DNA of 64,000 nt from Paenibacillus oleatilyticus (GTDB lineage: Bacteria > Bacillota > Bacilli > Paenibacillales > NBRC-103111). The stretch is from contig NZ_JAHNZO010000007.1 of assembly GCF_018998565.1 (NCBI RefSeq), positions 1 through 64,000 on the forward strand, given 5' to 3'. The notes below the pieces were generated by a model, which saw only the letters and a list, made by a program, of their open reading frames with translations, was not told the origin of the DNA and did not search any database. Made by a program: the position numbers and the translations under genes. Each line of letters starts with the position of its first letter. Position 1 is the first letter of the stretch. Positions 1 to 8,053 of this stretch are shown in pieces.

Positions 1-1160
1 CCCGCGAGCTGGCGCAGGCGCTCGCGGAAGGGCTCTGGCTCGGCGCGTACCGCATGCCGAGCTATGCCGCCGCCGGCGGGGCGCAGCCGCCCGCGCTGCG
101 GGAAGTCGCCCTGCTGCACGGCAGGGCGGAGGCCCCGGAGACGCTCGCGGGACTCGAGCGTGCGGTCTTCGCCGCGGAAGCGCTGGCGCTGGCGACGAAC
201 TATGCCCGCGACCTCACGAACCTGCCCGGCAACTATTTGGTGCCGGAGACGCTCGCGCGGGAAGCGCAGACCTTGGCCGCCCGGTACGGGATGGAATGCA
301 CGGTGCTCGACGAGCACGGCATTCGCGAGCAGGGCATGGGCGGCCTGGAGGCCGTCGGCAAGGGCAGCGTGAACCCGCCGCGCATGATTGCCGTCCACTA
401 TCGGGGGACGGCGGAGGAGAACGCCGAAGTGATCGGCCTTGTCGGTAAAGGCATCACCTTCGATACCGGCGGCATCTCGCTCAAGAAGCCGGAAGGGATG
501 GAAGAGATGATCAGCGACATGGGCGGAGCCGCCGTGCTGCTCGGTCTGATCCATGCGCTCGGCCGGCTCAAGCCATCGGTCAATGCGGTGATCGTCATTC
601 CGGCGGCCGAGAACATGCCTTCCGGCTCGGCCTTTAAGCCTGGCGACGTCATTACGGCGATGAACGGCCAGACGATCGAAGTGCTCAACACGGACGCCGA
701 AGGGCGGATCGTATTAGCGGACGGTGTGCTGTATACGAAATCGCTCGGGGCGACGCGCCTGATCGATATCGCGACGCTGACCGGCGCGGTGCTGGTTTGC
801 TTCGGCGACGTGGCGACCGGAGCCGTTGCGAATGACGAGCCAATGCTGCAGGAGCTGCTGTCCGCCGCCAAGCGGGCGGGGGAAAAGGTGTGGCCTTTGC
901 CGAACTATCCGGAATATCACGACATGCTGAAGAGCCAAGTGGCCGATATCCGGAACTCTACCTCGCGCGACCGCTGGGCCGGCAGTATTACGGGCGGGCT
1001 GTTCATCGGCTTTTTCGCCGGGGAGACGCCTTGGGTGCATTTGGATACGGGCGGCACGGCATGGCTGTGGAGCGAACGGGGGACGGAGCCGCTGGGCGGC
1101 ACGGGGGCGATGGTGCGCACGTTAAGCGGCTATCTGTGCCATTCCGTATTGAACGGGTAG
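1..1160 (+). CDS. pepA: Leucyl (cytosol) aminopeptidase, family M17, C-terminal part
   Basis: Two-metal exopeptidase that removes N-terminal residues, leucine preferred, from peptides in the cytoplasm. The frame is open to the left edge; residues encoded before the first ATG at 54 (EGLWLGAYR) are typical of this family, so the gene starts outside the window. Visible landmarks are the metal and catalytic lysine region VGKGITFDTGG, the family signature NTDAEGR followed by IVLADGVLY, and the following TLTGA. Only the end of the N-terminal macro-like domain is present; the catalytic domain is complete. It ends just before a bidirectional terminator. Catalytic residues all look intact. Confidence 0.95.
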   Translation, partial: RELAQALAEGLWLGAYRMPSYAAAGGAQPPALREVALLHGRAEAPETLAGLERAVFAAEALALATNYARDLTNLPGNYLVPETLAREAQTLAARYGMECTVLDEHGIREQGMGGLEAVGKGSVNPPRMIAVHYRGTAEENAEVIGLVGKGITFDTGGISLKKPEGMEEMISDMGGAAVLLGLIHALGRLKPSVNAVIVIPAAENMPSGSAFKPGDVITAMNGQTIEVLNTDAEGRIVLADGVLYTKSLGATRLIDIATLTGAVLVCFGDVATGAVANDEPMLQELLSAAKRAGEKVWPLPNYPEYHDMLKSQVADIRNSTSRDRWAGSITGGLFIGFFAGETPWVHLDTGGTAWLWSERGTEPLGGTGAMVRTLSGYLCHSVLNG

Positions 1161-1173
1161 ATCCAGGCGAAAC

Positions 1174-1232
1174 GCAAAAAAGCGGATTCCGCAGCGGCGC
1201 TGTTGCGTACGCTTGGAAATCCGCTTTTTTGC
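1174..1232. terminator. Bidirectional rho-independent terminator
   Basis: Perfect 15-bp inverted repeat (1174-1188 and 1218-1232) whose arms begin and end with A and T runs, so it can terminate both the aminopeptidase and the convergent gene on the minus strand. Confidence 0.85.
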
Positions 1233-1268
1233 GATCCAATAAAGCAGAGACTGCGGTCGCTCCGGCAA

Positions 1269-1859
1269 TTAAGCCTGAAGCTGTTTGCCCTCGTTCGCCG
1301 TTACCGCGCCGGGCGTAACCATCACCTTCATCGCCGCTTCCTCCAGATCGGCCATCCGAATGAGCAGCCGCGACACTTCGTCGGTCGTATAAGACAGGCT
1401 GCGGGTCCGCTCGGCCAATTGCGGGAGGTCGATGCCGATCCACCCCTGCTTGCGGGGATGGAGGGACAGGTCAAAGGGAAGTACGGCCAGCGCCGCTTCG
1501 GTGCTGTCGGAGCCGCCCGCCGCTTTGGCTTCCGGCGCTCCGGTAGATTCACTACTCCCCATACTGTTTAAGTGAAAATACAGCTTGCGGCTATGATTCC
1601 AACGAATAAACCCGGGCTTGAACGCGATGGTCAGCACCGGATCGCCGCCGATGGTTTGTTTTACGAACCGGACCCCGGCTTTCGGCTTCAAGCGAATGTA
1701 TTGAATCCGTCCCAAGTCTGGCAAAAATATGACGATCGCGACCGGCAGCGCGCTGGCCGCATACAAGTAGACGATGGATTCATAGTAAACCGAGAGCCCA
1801 AGCAGACCGATAAATACAATAACGGATAATACGAGCAACCACTTGTTTGATTTAAACAT
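1269..1859 (-). CDS. Hypothetical two-TM membrane protein
   Basis: A 196-residue protein of unknown function. Two hydrophobic helices lie at about residues 7-25 and 30-46, with a short outside loop. A soluble region rich in basic and beta-forming residues follows, then a low-complexity Ser/Gly/Ala stretch (about 110-130) and a C-terminal region that looks helical. GGGGGA lies 9-10 nt before the ATG at 1859. It stands alone, convergent with the aminopeptidase and divergent from the oxidoreductase. I recognise no catalytic motif. Confidence 0.7.
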   Translation of the reverse strand: MFKSNKWLLVLSVIVFIGLLGLSVYYESIVYLYAASALPVAIVIFLPDLGRIQYIRLKPKAGVRFVKQTIGGDPVLTIAFKPGFIRWNHSRKLYFHLNSMGSSESTGAPEAKAAGGSDSTEAALAVLPFDLSLHPRKQGWIGIDLPQLAERTRSLSYTTDEVSRLLIRMADLEEAAMKVMVTPGAVTANEGKQLQA

Positions 1860-2065
1860 GAATGTAAATCCCCCAGATGATCAGGCATTTTCAAAAAAAC
1901 AGCCGACACTCCTATTCTACCATAACCTTTACAGCCTTTGAAAGCGATCAGCCTGTTCGCGGATTGTCAATTTTTTGTAAGGATCGCGTCGGCACTCCGG
2001 TTCATTGCTGTACCGCCGGAGATCAATTGTAACATCAACCAACCATATATCGGGGGGACATCCGA

Positions 2066-3022
2066 ATGAAACGCAAAATCGGCATCATCGGGCTGGGAGA
2101 TATCGCCCAAAAAGTATATTTGCCGCTATTATCCGCGAGCGAGAAAGTCGATATCGTGGGGCTGTCCAGCCGTTCGATGTCGACTGTAGACCGAATCGGC
2201 GAACAGTACCGGATCTCCGGAAGATACGCTTCCCTCGCGGAAATGCTGCGTCAGGCCAAACCGGAGGCGGTATTCGTCCACAGTCCGACAGAAACGCACG
2301 ATACGATCGTGACGACATGCTTAAAGGAGGGAATTCACGTCTACGTCGATAAGCCTCTCGCTTACGACATCGAAGCTTCGGAACGGATGGCGGCCTATGC
2401 CGCCGAACGCGGGCTGCTGCTTGCCGTCGGGTTCAACCGCCGCTTTGCGCCGCTGTATGTGCACGCCAAGCGATGGATGGAGGAAGGGGGCGGCTTCGAT
2501 CTGGTGACGGCGGCGAAACACCGGACGAAGCTGCAAAGCCACAGCGCCAAGCACACGCTGTACGACGACTTGATTCACATGCTCGATTTATTGCTGTGGC
2601 TTGGCGGAGACGCTTTTGACATGGCGTCGTACCGGCAGCGCACCGATCAGGAAGGACGGCTTTTGTTCGGAGCGGGAACCTTGACTTTCGGCCATGGCGC
2701 ATCCGCATCCTCCTCGCCGGACTCGGCAGTTGCGCAGTTCAGCATGGTACGCCAAGCGGGAGCCGATCTGGAACAGTTGGAGCTGCACGGAAGCGGCCGG
2801 TCCGCCGAAGTGCTGAACATGGAAACCGCCGTATGGAGAACAGCGGGCGCTTCCCCTCAAGAGCAAACGTTCGGAAGCTGGGATTCGATCTTGCGCCGCC
2901 GGGGGTTTGCCGATGCGGTGGATCATTTCCTGGAATGCATAGCTGACCCTTCGCGCTGCACGATTCGCGCCGACCGGACGTTACCGGCTCACCGCCTGGT
3001 GGAAAAGCTTTTCCCGGAATGA
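2066..3022 (+). CDS. Gfo/Idh/MocA family NAD(P)-dependent oxidoreductase
   Basis: Likely oxidises or reduces a sugar or inositol-type substrate with NAD(P). The N-terminal Rossmann fold shows IGLGDIAQKVYLPLL, and the family EKP motif appears as DKPLAYDIE near residues 97-105. A GFNRRFAP segment follows, typical of MviM-like members. The length of 318 residues is normal. The ribosome site GGGGGGA precedes the ATG. No sugar pathway gene is adjacent, so the substrate cannot be read from context. Confidence 0.85.
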   Translation: MKRKIGIIGLGDIAQKVYLPLLSASEKVDIVGLSSRSMSTVDRIGEQYRISGRYASLAEMLRQAKPEAVFVHSPTETHDTIVTTCLKEGIHVYVDKPLAYDIEASERMAAYAAERGLLLAVGFNRRFAPLYVHAKRWMEEGGGFDLVTAAKHRTKLQSHSAKHTLYDDLIHMLDLLLWLGGDAFDMASYRQRTDQEGRLLFGAGTLTFGHGASASSSPDSAVAQFSMVRQAGADLEQLELHGSGRSAEVLNMETAVWRTAGASPQEQTFGSWDSILRRRGFADAVDHFLECIADPSRCTIRADRTLPAHRLVEKLFPE

Positions 3023-3075
3023 AATGAAGCGGGGACTACGTCAGGTTGACATGTCGAAGGAGGTGTCTGCTTTTT

Positions 3076-5226
3076 ATGGAGCAAGAGTCCCTGATCAAGC
3101 ACTGCTTTACCTATGCCCCCGGCGGTATTGCAATCATTTCGGCGGAGGGATATTTTATCAGGGTCAACCCCGCGTTCGGCCGCCTGCTGGGCTACGCCGA
3201 AGACGAGCTGGCGAACCGGCTGGAGAAGCAGTTTACTTATCCGAAGGACCCCGGCGTTAAGGAGGCAGCCGCCCCGCTGCTTGAGTCTGGCGCCGCATCC
3301 GGGATAGCGGTGGTCAAACGCTACCTGCGCAAGGACGGCGGTACGGTCCGGGTAAAACTCGACGTCATCCTCATCCGCGATCAAAACGGGTCGTATGCCG
3401 GTTTCTGCGCCTATGCCTCGGAATGGCCGGAAGCTGAGGAACCGAAGATGCTCCAAGCGGCGGAGCTGTACGAGATGGTCTCGGAGCATACCCGCGACGT
3501 CGTCTCTTACGGGATTGACGGTGTGCTGCAGTTCGTTTCCCCGGCTTCGCTCAAGCATCAGCTTGGCTTCGAACCGGAGGAACTGATCGGAAAGCACGCC
3601 TCCGAATTCATCCATCCGGACGATCTTGAGTCTTTGGGAGAACAAACCTTTCGGGAATCCGATTCGTTCATCTGCCGGATTCGCCACAAGCAGGGGTATT
3701 ACGTCTGGTTTGAAGTTTCCGTGAAGCGGGTCGCCGACCCGGAAGGACTCCAAGTGAAAGAAATCTATATCGGCCGGGACGTTACGGAACGGGAGCGGGC
3801 GCAGGCAGCGCTTCGCCATAGCGAGCAGAATCTGGCGCAATCGCAGCGCATCGCCCGTTTGGGCAGCTTTGAATGGGACGAGCTATCCGGCAAAATGCTG
3901 TTGTCGGGCGAGCTGCGCCGCATTTTACAAACCGATCTGCATGCAAACATAACGTGCGAGGAGCTGATGGCCCGCATTCACCCGAATGACCGGGAGGCGG
4001 CGCGGCAGTCGATGCGGCGAGCGTTGACCGGACGCGAAGTTGAAGTCGAATGCAGAATTGTTCTGAACGACGGGACGGTCAAGTTCATTCGGATTCAAAG
4101 CGCTACGACATTGACCTCGAAAGGAAGACCGCTTCGGATCAGCGGGACGATCCAGGATATTACGGGCCAGAAGCTGATGCTGCAAATGCTTGAAGAAAGC
4201 GTAGACCGGTATACGTCGCTCAAAAAATATAATTTGGACGCGATCGTCTCGCTCAATAAGAGCGGGATCATCACGTCGGCCAACCCTGCGGCCGAAACCA
4301 TTACCGGCTACTCCGTACTGGAGCTGATTGGCATGCCTTTTGCCGATTTGCTGGCACCGGAAGAAGAGGAAGCGCATACGCTGCTTCATAAAATCATGCA
4401 CGAAGGCGCCTTGTCCGGCATGGAAATGCAGATCGTCCGCAAGTCGGGTGAGCCAGTCTATCTGGTTGCAACGCCGGCCCCGATCTACGTCAACCGAAAG
4501 CAGGTCGGCTGTTACCTTATCGCCAAGGATATTACGGAGCAGAAGCGGAAGGACGAGCTCCTGCTCAAGTCCGAGAAGCTGACGATTGCCGGGCAGCTTG
4601 CCGCAGGGGTCGCTCACGAAATCCGCAATCCGCTGACGGCGCTCAAAGGCTTCGTTCAGCTGATGGGCCGCTCGGAGCACAGCTATTCGCAATATTTGCC
4701 GGTTATGAAGGAGGAGCTGGAGCGGATCGAGATGATTATCAGCGAGCTGCTGATGCTGGCCAAGCCGCAAGCCGTGCAAATGAAAATCACCGACCTCGCC
4801 GTGCTCGTTCAAGAGGTCGTGATGCTGACGGGCGCGCAGGCGACGCTTCTTAACATCGAGATCCGCTTCTTTCCAACCTGCGAGCCGCTGCCGATTCGCT
4901 GCGATCCGAATCAGATCAAGCAGGTGTTCGTCAACTTTTTGAAAAATGCATTCGAGTCGATGCCGCGAGGGGGGACGATTGACGTAAGTATGGAGGCCGT
5001 GGGGCAGGGACTTGCCTTGGTTCGCATTGCCGATCAGGGCTGCGGCATTTCGCAGGAGCAGCTGCGGCAGATCGGCGAGCCGTTCTATTCGACCAAAGAA
5101 GCGGGGACGGGACTCGGCCTGCTCGTCAGCCACAAAATTATCGAGCATCACAAGGGCCGAATTCACATCGCCAGCGAGGTGGGCGTTGGCACGACGATTC
5201 AGGTCACGCTGCCAATCCACCGTTAG
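3076..5226 (+). CDS. Soluble PAS-domain sensor histidine kinase (sporulation-kinase type)
   Basis: Cytoplasmic sensor kinase of 716 residues with no membrane segment. Four PAS-like domains occupy roughly residues 5-110, 130-245, 255-370 and 385-490. They are followed by a HisKA domain with the phosphoacceptor in GVAHEIRNPL (His514) and a HATPase domain with its N box (FLKNAFESM) and G boxes (DQGCGIS, GTGLGL). The frame can be extended to a TTG at 3046, but AAGGAGGTG at 3057-3065 points to the ATG at 3076. No response regulator is adjacent. This architecture resembles the orphan kinases that feed the Spo0 phosphorelay; that role is inference. Confidence 0.88.
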   Translation: MEQESLIKHCFTYAPGGIAIISAEGYFIRVNPAFGRLLGYAEDELANRLEKQFTYPKDPGVKEAAAPLLESGAASGIAVVKRYLRKDGGTVRVKLDVILIRDQNGSYAGFCAYASEWPEAEEPKMLQAAELYEMVSEHTRDVVSYGIDGVLQFVSPASLKHQLGFEPEELIGKHASEFIHPDDLESLGEQTFRESDSFICRIRHKQGYYVWFEVSVKRVADPEGLQVKEIYIGRDVTERERAQAALRHSEQNLAQSQRIARLGSFEWDELSGKMLLSGELRRILQTDLHANITCEELMARIHPNDREAARQSMRRALTGREVEVECRIVLNDGTVKFIRIQSATTLTSKGRPLRISGTIQDITGQKLMLQMLEESVDRYTSLKKYNLDAIVSLNKSGIITSANPAAETITGYSVLELIGMPFADLLAPEEEEAHTLLHKIMHEGALSGMEMQIVRKSGEPVYLVATPAPIYVNRKQVGCYLIAKDITEQKRKDELLLKSEKLTIAGQLAAGVAHEIRNPLTALKGFVQLMGRSEHSYSQYLPVMKEELERIEMIISELLMLAKPQAVQMKITDLAVLVQEVVMLTGAQATLLNIEIRFFPTCEPLPIRCDPNQIKQVFVNFLKNAFESMPRGGTIDVSMEAVGQGLALVRIADQGCGISQEQLRQIGEPFYSTKEAGTGLGLLVSHKIIEHHKGRIHIASEVGVGTTIQVTLPIHR

Positions 5227-5338
5227 CAGTCGGCAGGTGCACTTTAAGGTGAAGCCGGTTGAGCCACCACAATGTGCAGCCCCCCTTTTACGGGTATACT
5301 AGAAGGAGAAGACGCAGCGTGAAAAGGAGGCGTAGTTT

Positions 5339-5950
5339 ATGACGACGGATAATAAGATAGCGCAGCCGGAAGCGGGAGGACCTGCGCCGGAGCGTGTGCC
5401 TCCCGGCCAGAAGGTGACGGAAGGCTTTCCCGTGCTGCATTATGGCGAAATTCCTTACTACAACGACATGGGCAAATGGAGTCTGCGCCTGTTCGGGCTG
5501 GTGGACGAGGAGCTGACGCTGAGCTATAAACAGTTTTTGGCGCTGCCGCGCCGGGAGTTCCGCAACGACATCCACTGCGTCACGACCTGGTCCAAGCTGG
5601 ACAATGTCTGGGAAGGCGTGGCCGTAGCGACGCTGATGGAGCGGATCAAGCTGAAGCCGGAAGCGCAGTACGTGATGCTGCACGCCGAGCACGGGTGGAG
5701 CACGAACCTGCCTTTGGCGGATTTCCTGCGCGACACGACGTTTCTCGGTATTCGGCATAACGGCGTGCTGCTGTCGCCGGAGCACGGCTATCCCGTGCGC
5801 GCGGTCGTCCCGCACCTGTACTTCTGGAAAAGCGCCAAATGGCTGCGCGGCATCGAATTTATGGAGAAGGACAAGCCGGGCTTTTGGGAACGGAACGGGT
5901 ATCATATGTATGGCGATCCTTGGGCCGAGGAAAGGTACGATTTTGATTGA
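5339..5950 (+). CDS. Sulfite-oxidase-like molybdopterin oxidoreductase (YuiH-like)
   Basis: Single-domain member of the sulfite oxidase/MsrP molybdenum-cofactor superfamily, 203 residues. Cys80, in RNDIHCVTTWSKLDN, matches the cysteine that ligates molybdenum in this fold, and the later HGYPVRAVVPHLY segment is also characteristic. There is no Tat or Sec signal, so it is probably cytoplasmic. It lacks the dimerisation domain of full sulfite oxidases, as does B. subtilis YuiH. AAAAGGAGG is well placed before the ATG. The physiological substrate of this subgroup is not established. Confidence 0.88.
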   Translation: MTTDNKIAQPEAGGPAPERVPPGQKVTEGFPVLHYGEIPYYNDMGKWSLRLFGLVDEELTLSYKQFLALPRREFRNDIHCVTTWSKLDNVWEGVAVATLMERIKLKPEAQYVMLHAEHGWSTNLPLADFLRDTTFLGIRHNGVLLSPEHGYPVRAVVPHLYFWKSAKWLRGIEFMEKDKPGFWERNGYHMYGDPWAEERYDFD

Positions 5951-5972
5951 CGGAGCACAAAGCTCCGAAAAG

Positions 5973-6004
5973 ACCGGCATCTGTAACGACAGGTGCCGGT
6001 TTTA
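5973..6004 (+). terminator. Rho-independent terminator
   Basis: The inverted repeat ACCGGCATCTG / CAGGTGCCGGT is followed by TTTT, just after the YuiH-like gene. Confidence 0.75.
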
Positions 6005-6068
6005 CGTTTGGCTTCCTGGCTTCATCCGCGCTCTGTAATGTCTCTCATTAATCAGGCATGTACCCCTG

Positions 6069-6096
6069 TTGGGACAAAATTGCTATCCTTTAAAAT
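6069..6096 (+). promoter_or_regulatory. Candidate sigma-A promoter for the Mur-ligase-like gene
   Basis: TTGGGA at 6069-6074 and TAAAAT at 6091-6096 are separated by 16 bp, about 75 bp before the start codon. The call rests on matching the consensus by eye. Confidence 0.4.
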
Positions 6097-6170
6097 AATC
6101 GTAAATCGTGTTCATTAAGGGATAAGTCTTTTAAGGGAGACATTTTACGATTGGCGGTGGACGGGAAAGT

Positions 6171-7280
6171 ATGAGGAAAAAATCAATTCTGTACAAACCG
6201 ATCATTGCGGTCACCGGCAGCTCCGGTAAAACGACAACCAAAGAAATGATTGCCGCGGTATTGAAGAAACGTTGGAGAATCTTCAAATCGCCCCAAAATC
6301 GAAATGCCGTGTCGGCTACCAAAAGGCATGCAAAATTGCTCCGTTCTGTTCACCGGGCCGTTGTATTGGAATATGGCATGCAATATTACGGAAATATCAA
6401 ACGCCACTGCCACTATATTCGTCCTAATATAGGCGTTATCACCAACATTGGAAAGGCCCATATCGGCAATTTTGGCGGCCGAATTCAAGGTGTGGCCAAG
6501 GCAAAGTCGGAATTAATCCGTTACATGAAATCGACAGGGACCTTATGGTTGAACGCCGATGACCAGTATTCCAAACTGCTGCGAACGAAGGGATTCAAGG
6601 GCCGCATCGTGCGAATCGGAATCCGCAACAAAGCTGTTTACCGGGCGTCTCAAATCCATAACGGTAAACGTGGAATGACATTCCGGGTGAAGCTTGACGG
6701 GAAAGAACACCGTTTTTATATCCCTATTTTAGGTAGGCATAATATTTATAACGCGTTGTTTGCCATTGGCATTTCTCATCGTTTAGGTTTTACACCGAAG
6801 CAGATCCAGAACGGCCTCAAAAGCTATGAAAAGCCAAAAAGACGGCTGTACGTCTACAACTTGAGAAGAGGCATAAGATTAATCGATGATTCTTACAGCG
6901 CAAATCCGGACGCGGTAAAAGCCGCCCTTGATGTATTGTACGTTACCGGCAAAAACAAAAAAATTGCCGTACTGGGTTCCATGTCGGAATTAGGCGCATA
7001 TGCAGTTAAAGGCCATAACGAAATAGGAAGATATGCAGCGCGAAAAAACATCACCCATATATTCGCAATCGGAAAACATGCCTCACAGATTATCGCTGGA
7101 GCCAAGCTAGCAGGCTTTCCCGCCAAAAGCTTGCACAGCTTCGTCTCCAGGGCGCAGCTTCACAAGGCATTGGCTCGTGTTATACAACCGGGCACGACTA
7201 TTCTTGTAAAAGGGTCAAATCAGATGAGGATGGACAAAACAGTAGCGTATTTGAAGCAAATTTATTTCAGAAGCAGATAG
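6171..7280 (+). CDS. MurF-like Mur ligase lacking the N-terminal UDP-substrate domain
   Basis: ATP-dependent amide ligase fold of the MurF type, 369 residues. The P-loop GSSGKTTTKEM begins near residue 16, where MurF would still be in its N-terminal substrate domain, so about 90-100 residues are absent. Other MurF landmarks remain: TNIGKAHIGNFGG, the AKSEL lysine region (carbamylated in MurF), LGRHNIYNA, SYSANPDA in place of YNANPDS, VLGSMSELG, and LVKGSNQMRMDK near the end. The protein is unusually rich in Lys and Arg. The ribosome site at ATG 6171 is weak, and a stop lies just upstream at about 6129-6131, so a lost N-terminal extension is not encoded in frame. It may join a peptide to an acceptor other than UDP-MurNAc-tripeptide. 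Confidence 0.8.
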   Translation: MRKKSILYKPIIAVTGSSGKTTTKEMIAAVLKKRWRIFKSPQNRNAVSATKRHAKLLRSVHRAVVLEYGMQYYGNIKRHCHYIRPNIGVITNIGKAHIGNFGGRIQGVAKAKSELIRYMKSTGTLWLNADDQYSKLLRTKGFKGRIVRIGIRNKAVYRASQIHNGKRGMTFRVKLDGKEHRFYIPILGRHNIYNALFAIGISHRLGFTPKQIQNGLKSYEKPKRRLYVYNLRRGIRLIDDSYSANPDAVKAALDVLYVTGKNKKIAVLGSMSELGAYAVKGHNEIGRYAARKNITHIFAIGKHASQIIAGAKLAGFPAKSLHSFVSRAQLHKALARVIQPGTTILVKGSNQMRMDKTVAYLKQIYFRSR

Positions 7281-7300
7281 AATGCATGAATCGTGAAATG

Positions 7301-7328
7301 ACCGGCGTTCGTATCGGACGCCGGTTTT
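7301..7328 (+). terminator. Rho-independent terminator
   Basis: ACCGGCGTtc and its complement gACGCCGGT form a hairpin followed by a T run, 20 bp after the Mur-ligase-like gene. Confidence 0.8.
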
Positions 7329-7492
7329 TGTATGGTCACATTTGGCGCACCTTATTTCTATTTTTTTCGTATGGTTGTGTTTACATTTGTATTTCCCCGT
7401 GTTGCCGCAATACTGTGATCAATGTCATTCCGATCGGGGTGGAAGAACGGTAACATAAATGATAATAGATCTCAGGGAAAGGGATGTTTTTC

Positions 7493-7921
7493 ATGCCATA
7501 TCAAAACATATTAACCGCATTCGACGGCTCGGCATTATCGGTAAAAGCGTTGGAAAAGGCCATAAAATTTGCTCAAGATCATGCCGCGAGGCTTGAAGTA
7601 ATTCATGTCTGTCACATTCCCGTTCCCGTGTTCGGAGGGCCGCTGTATGCCGCACCGTTCAACGAGGAGAAAGATTACTTGCTCGCCGCCCAAGCTATGA
7701 TCGATGAAGCCAAACGCTTAACCTCGCCGCTGCCTGAGGTCAACGTGATCCTGAAGCAGGGAGAGCCGGCTCTTGCCATTCTGGAATACGCCGAAGAAAG
7801 CGGAAGCGACCTGATCATTATGGGAAGCAGAGGACTAAGCGGCCTGCGCGAGTTTGTTCTTGGCAGCGTCAGCCATCATGTGGTTCAGCACTCCAAAGTT
7901 CCGGTGCTGATTGTCAAGTAG
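7493..7921 (+). CDS. Universal stress protein, UspA family
   Basis: Small cytoplasmic nucleotide-binding stress protein, 142 residues, single Usp domain. The beta1 region NILTAFDGS and the C-terminal ATP-binding loop GSRGLSGLREFVLGSVSHHVVQHS are both clear, so it belongs to the ATP-binding (MJ0577-like) subgroup. Two ATGs are in frame; AAAGGG at 7478-7483 lies 9 nt before ATG 7493 but touches ATG 7484, so the second is preferred. It is monocistronic between two terminators. A TGTGA-N6-TCATT sequence at 7414-7429 resembles a CRP/Fnr-type box. Confidence 0.9.
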   Translation: MPYQNILTAFDGSALSVKALEKAIKFAQDHAARLEVIHVCHIPVPVFGGPLYAAPFNEEKDYLLAAQAMIDEAKRLTSPLPEVNVILKQGEPALAILEYAEESGSDLIIMGSRGLSGLREFVLGSVSHHVVQHSKVPVLIVK

Positions 7922-7932
7922 CTCGGTTCAAC

Positions 7933-7954
7933 GCACCTGCAAGGTGCTTTTTTT
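7933..7954 (+). terminator. Rho-independent terminator
   Basis: The short hairpin GCACCT-gca-AGGTGC is followed by seven T residues, right after the universal stress gene. Confidence 0.85.
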
Positions 7955-8053
7955 ATCTCTAAAAGCAGGGCCGCAGTCGATCCAAAAAGTTTACTCTCCC
8001 ATGCTCATTTCCGGGTATAATGGGGATAACTAGCCAAGAAACGGGGGATGCGG

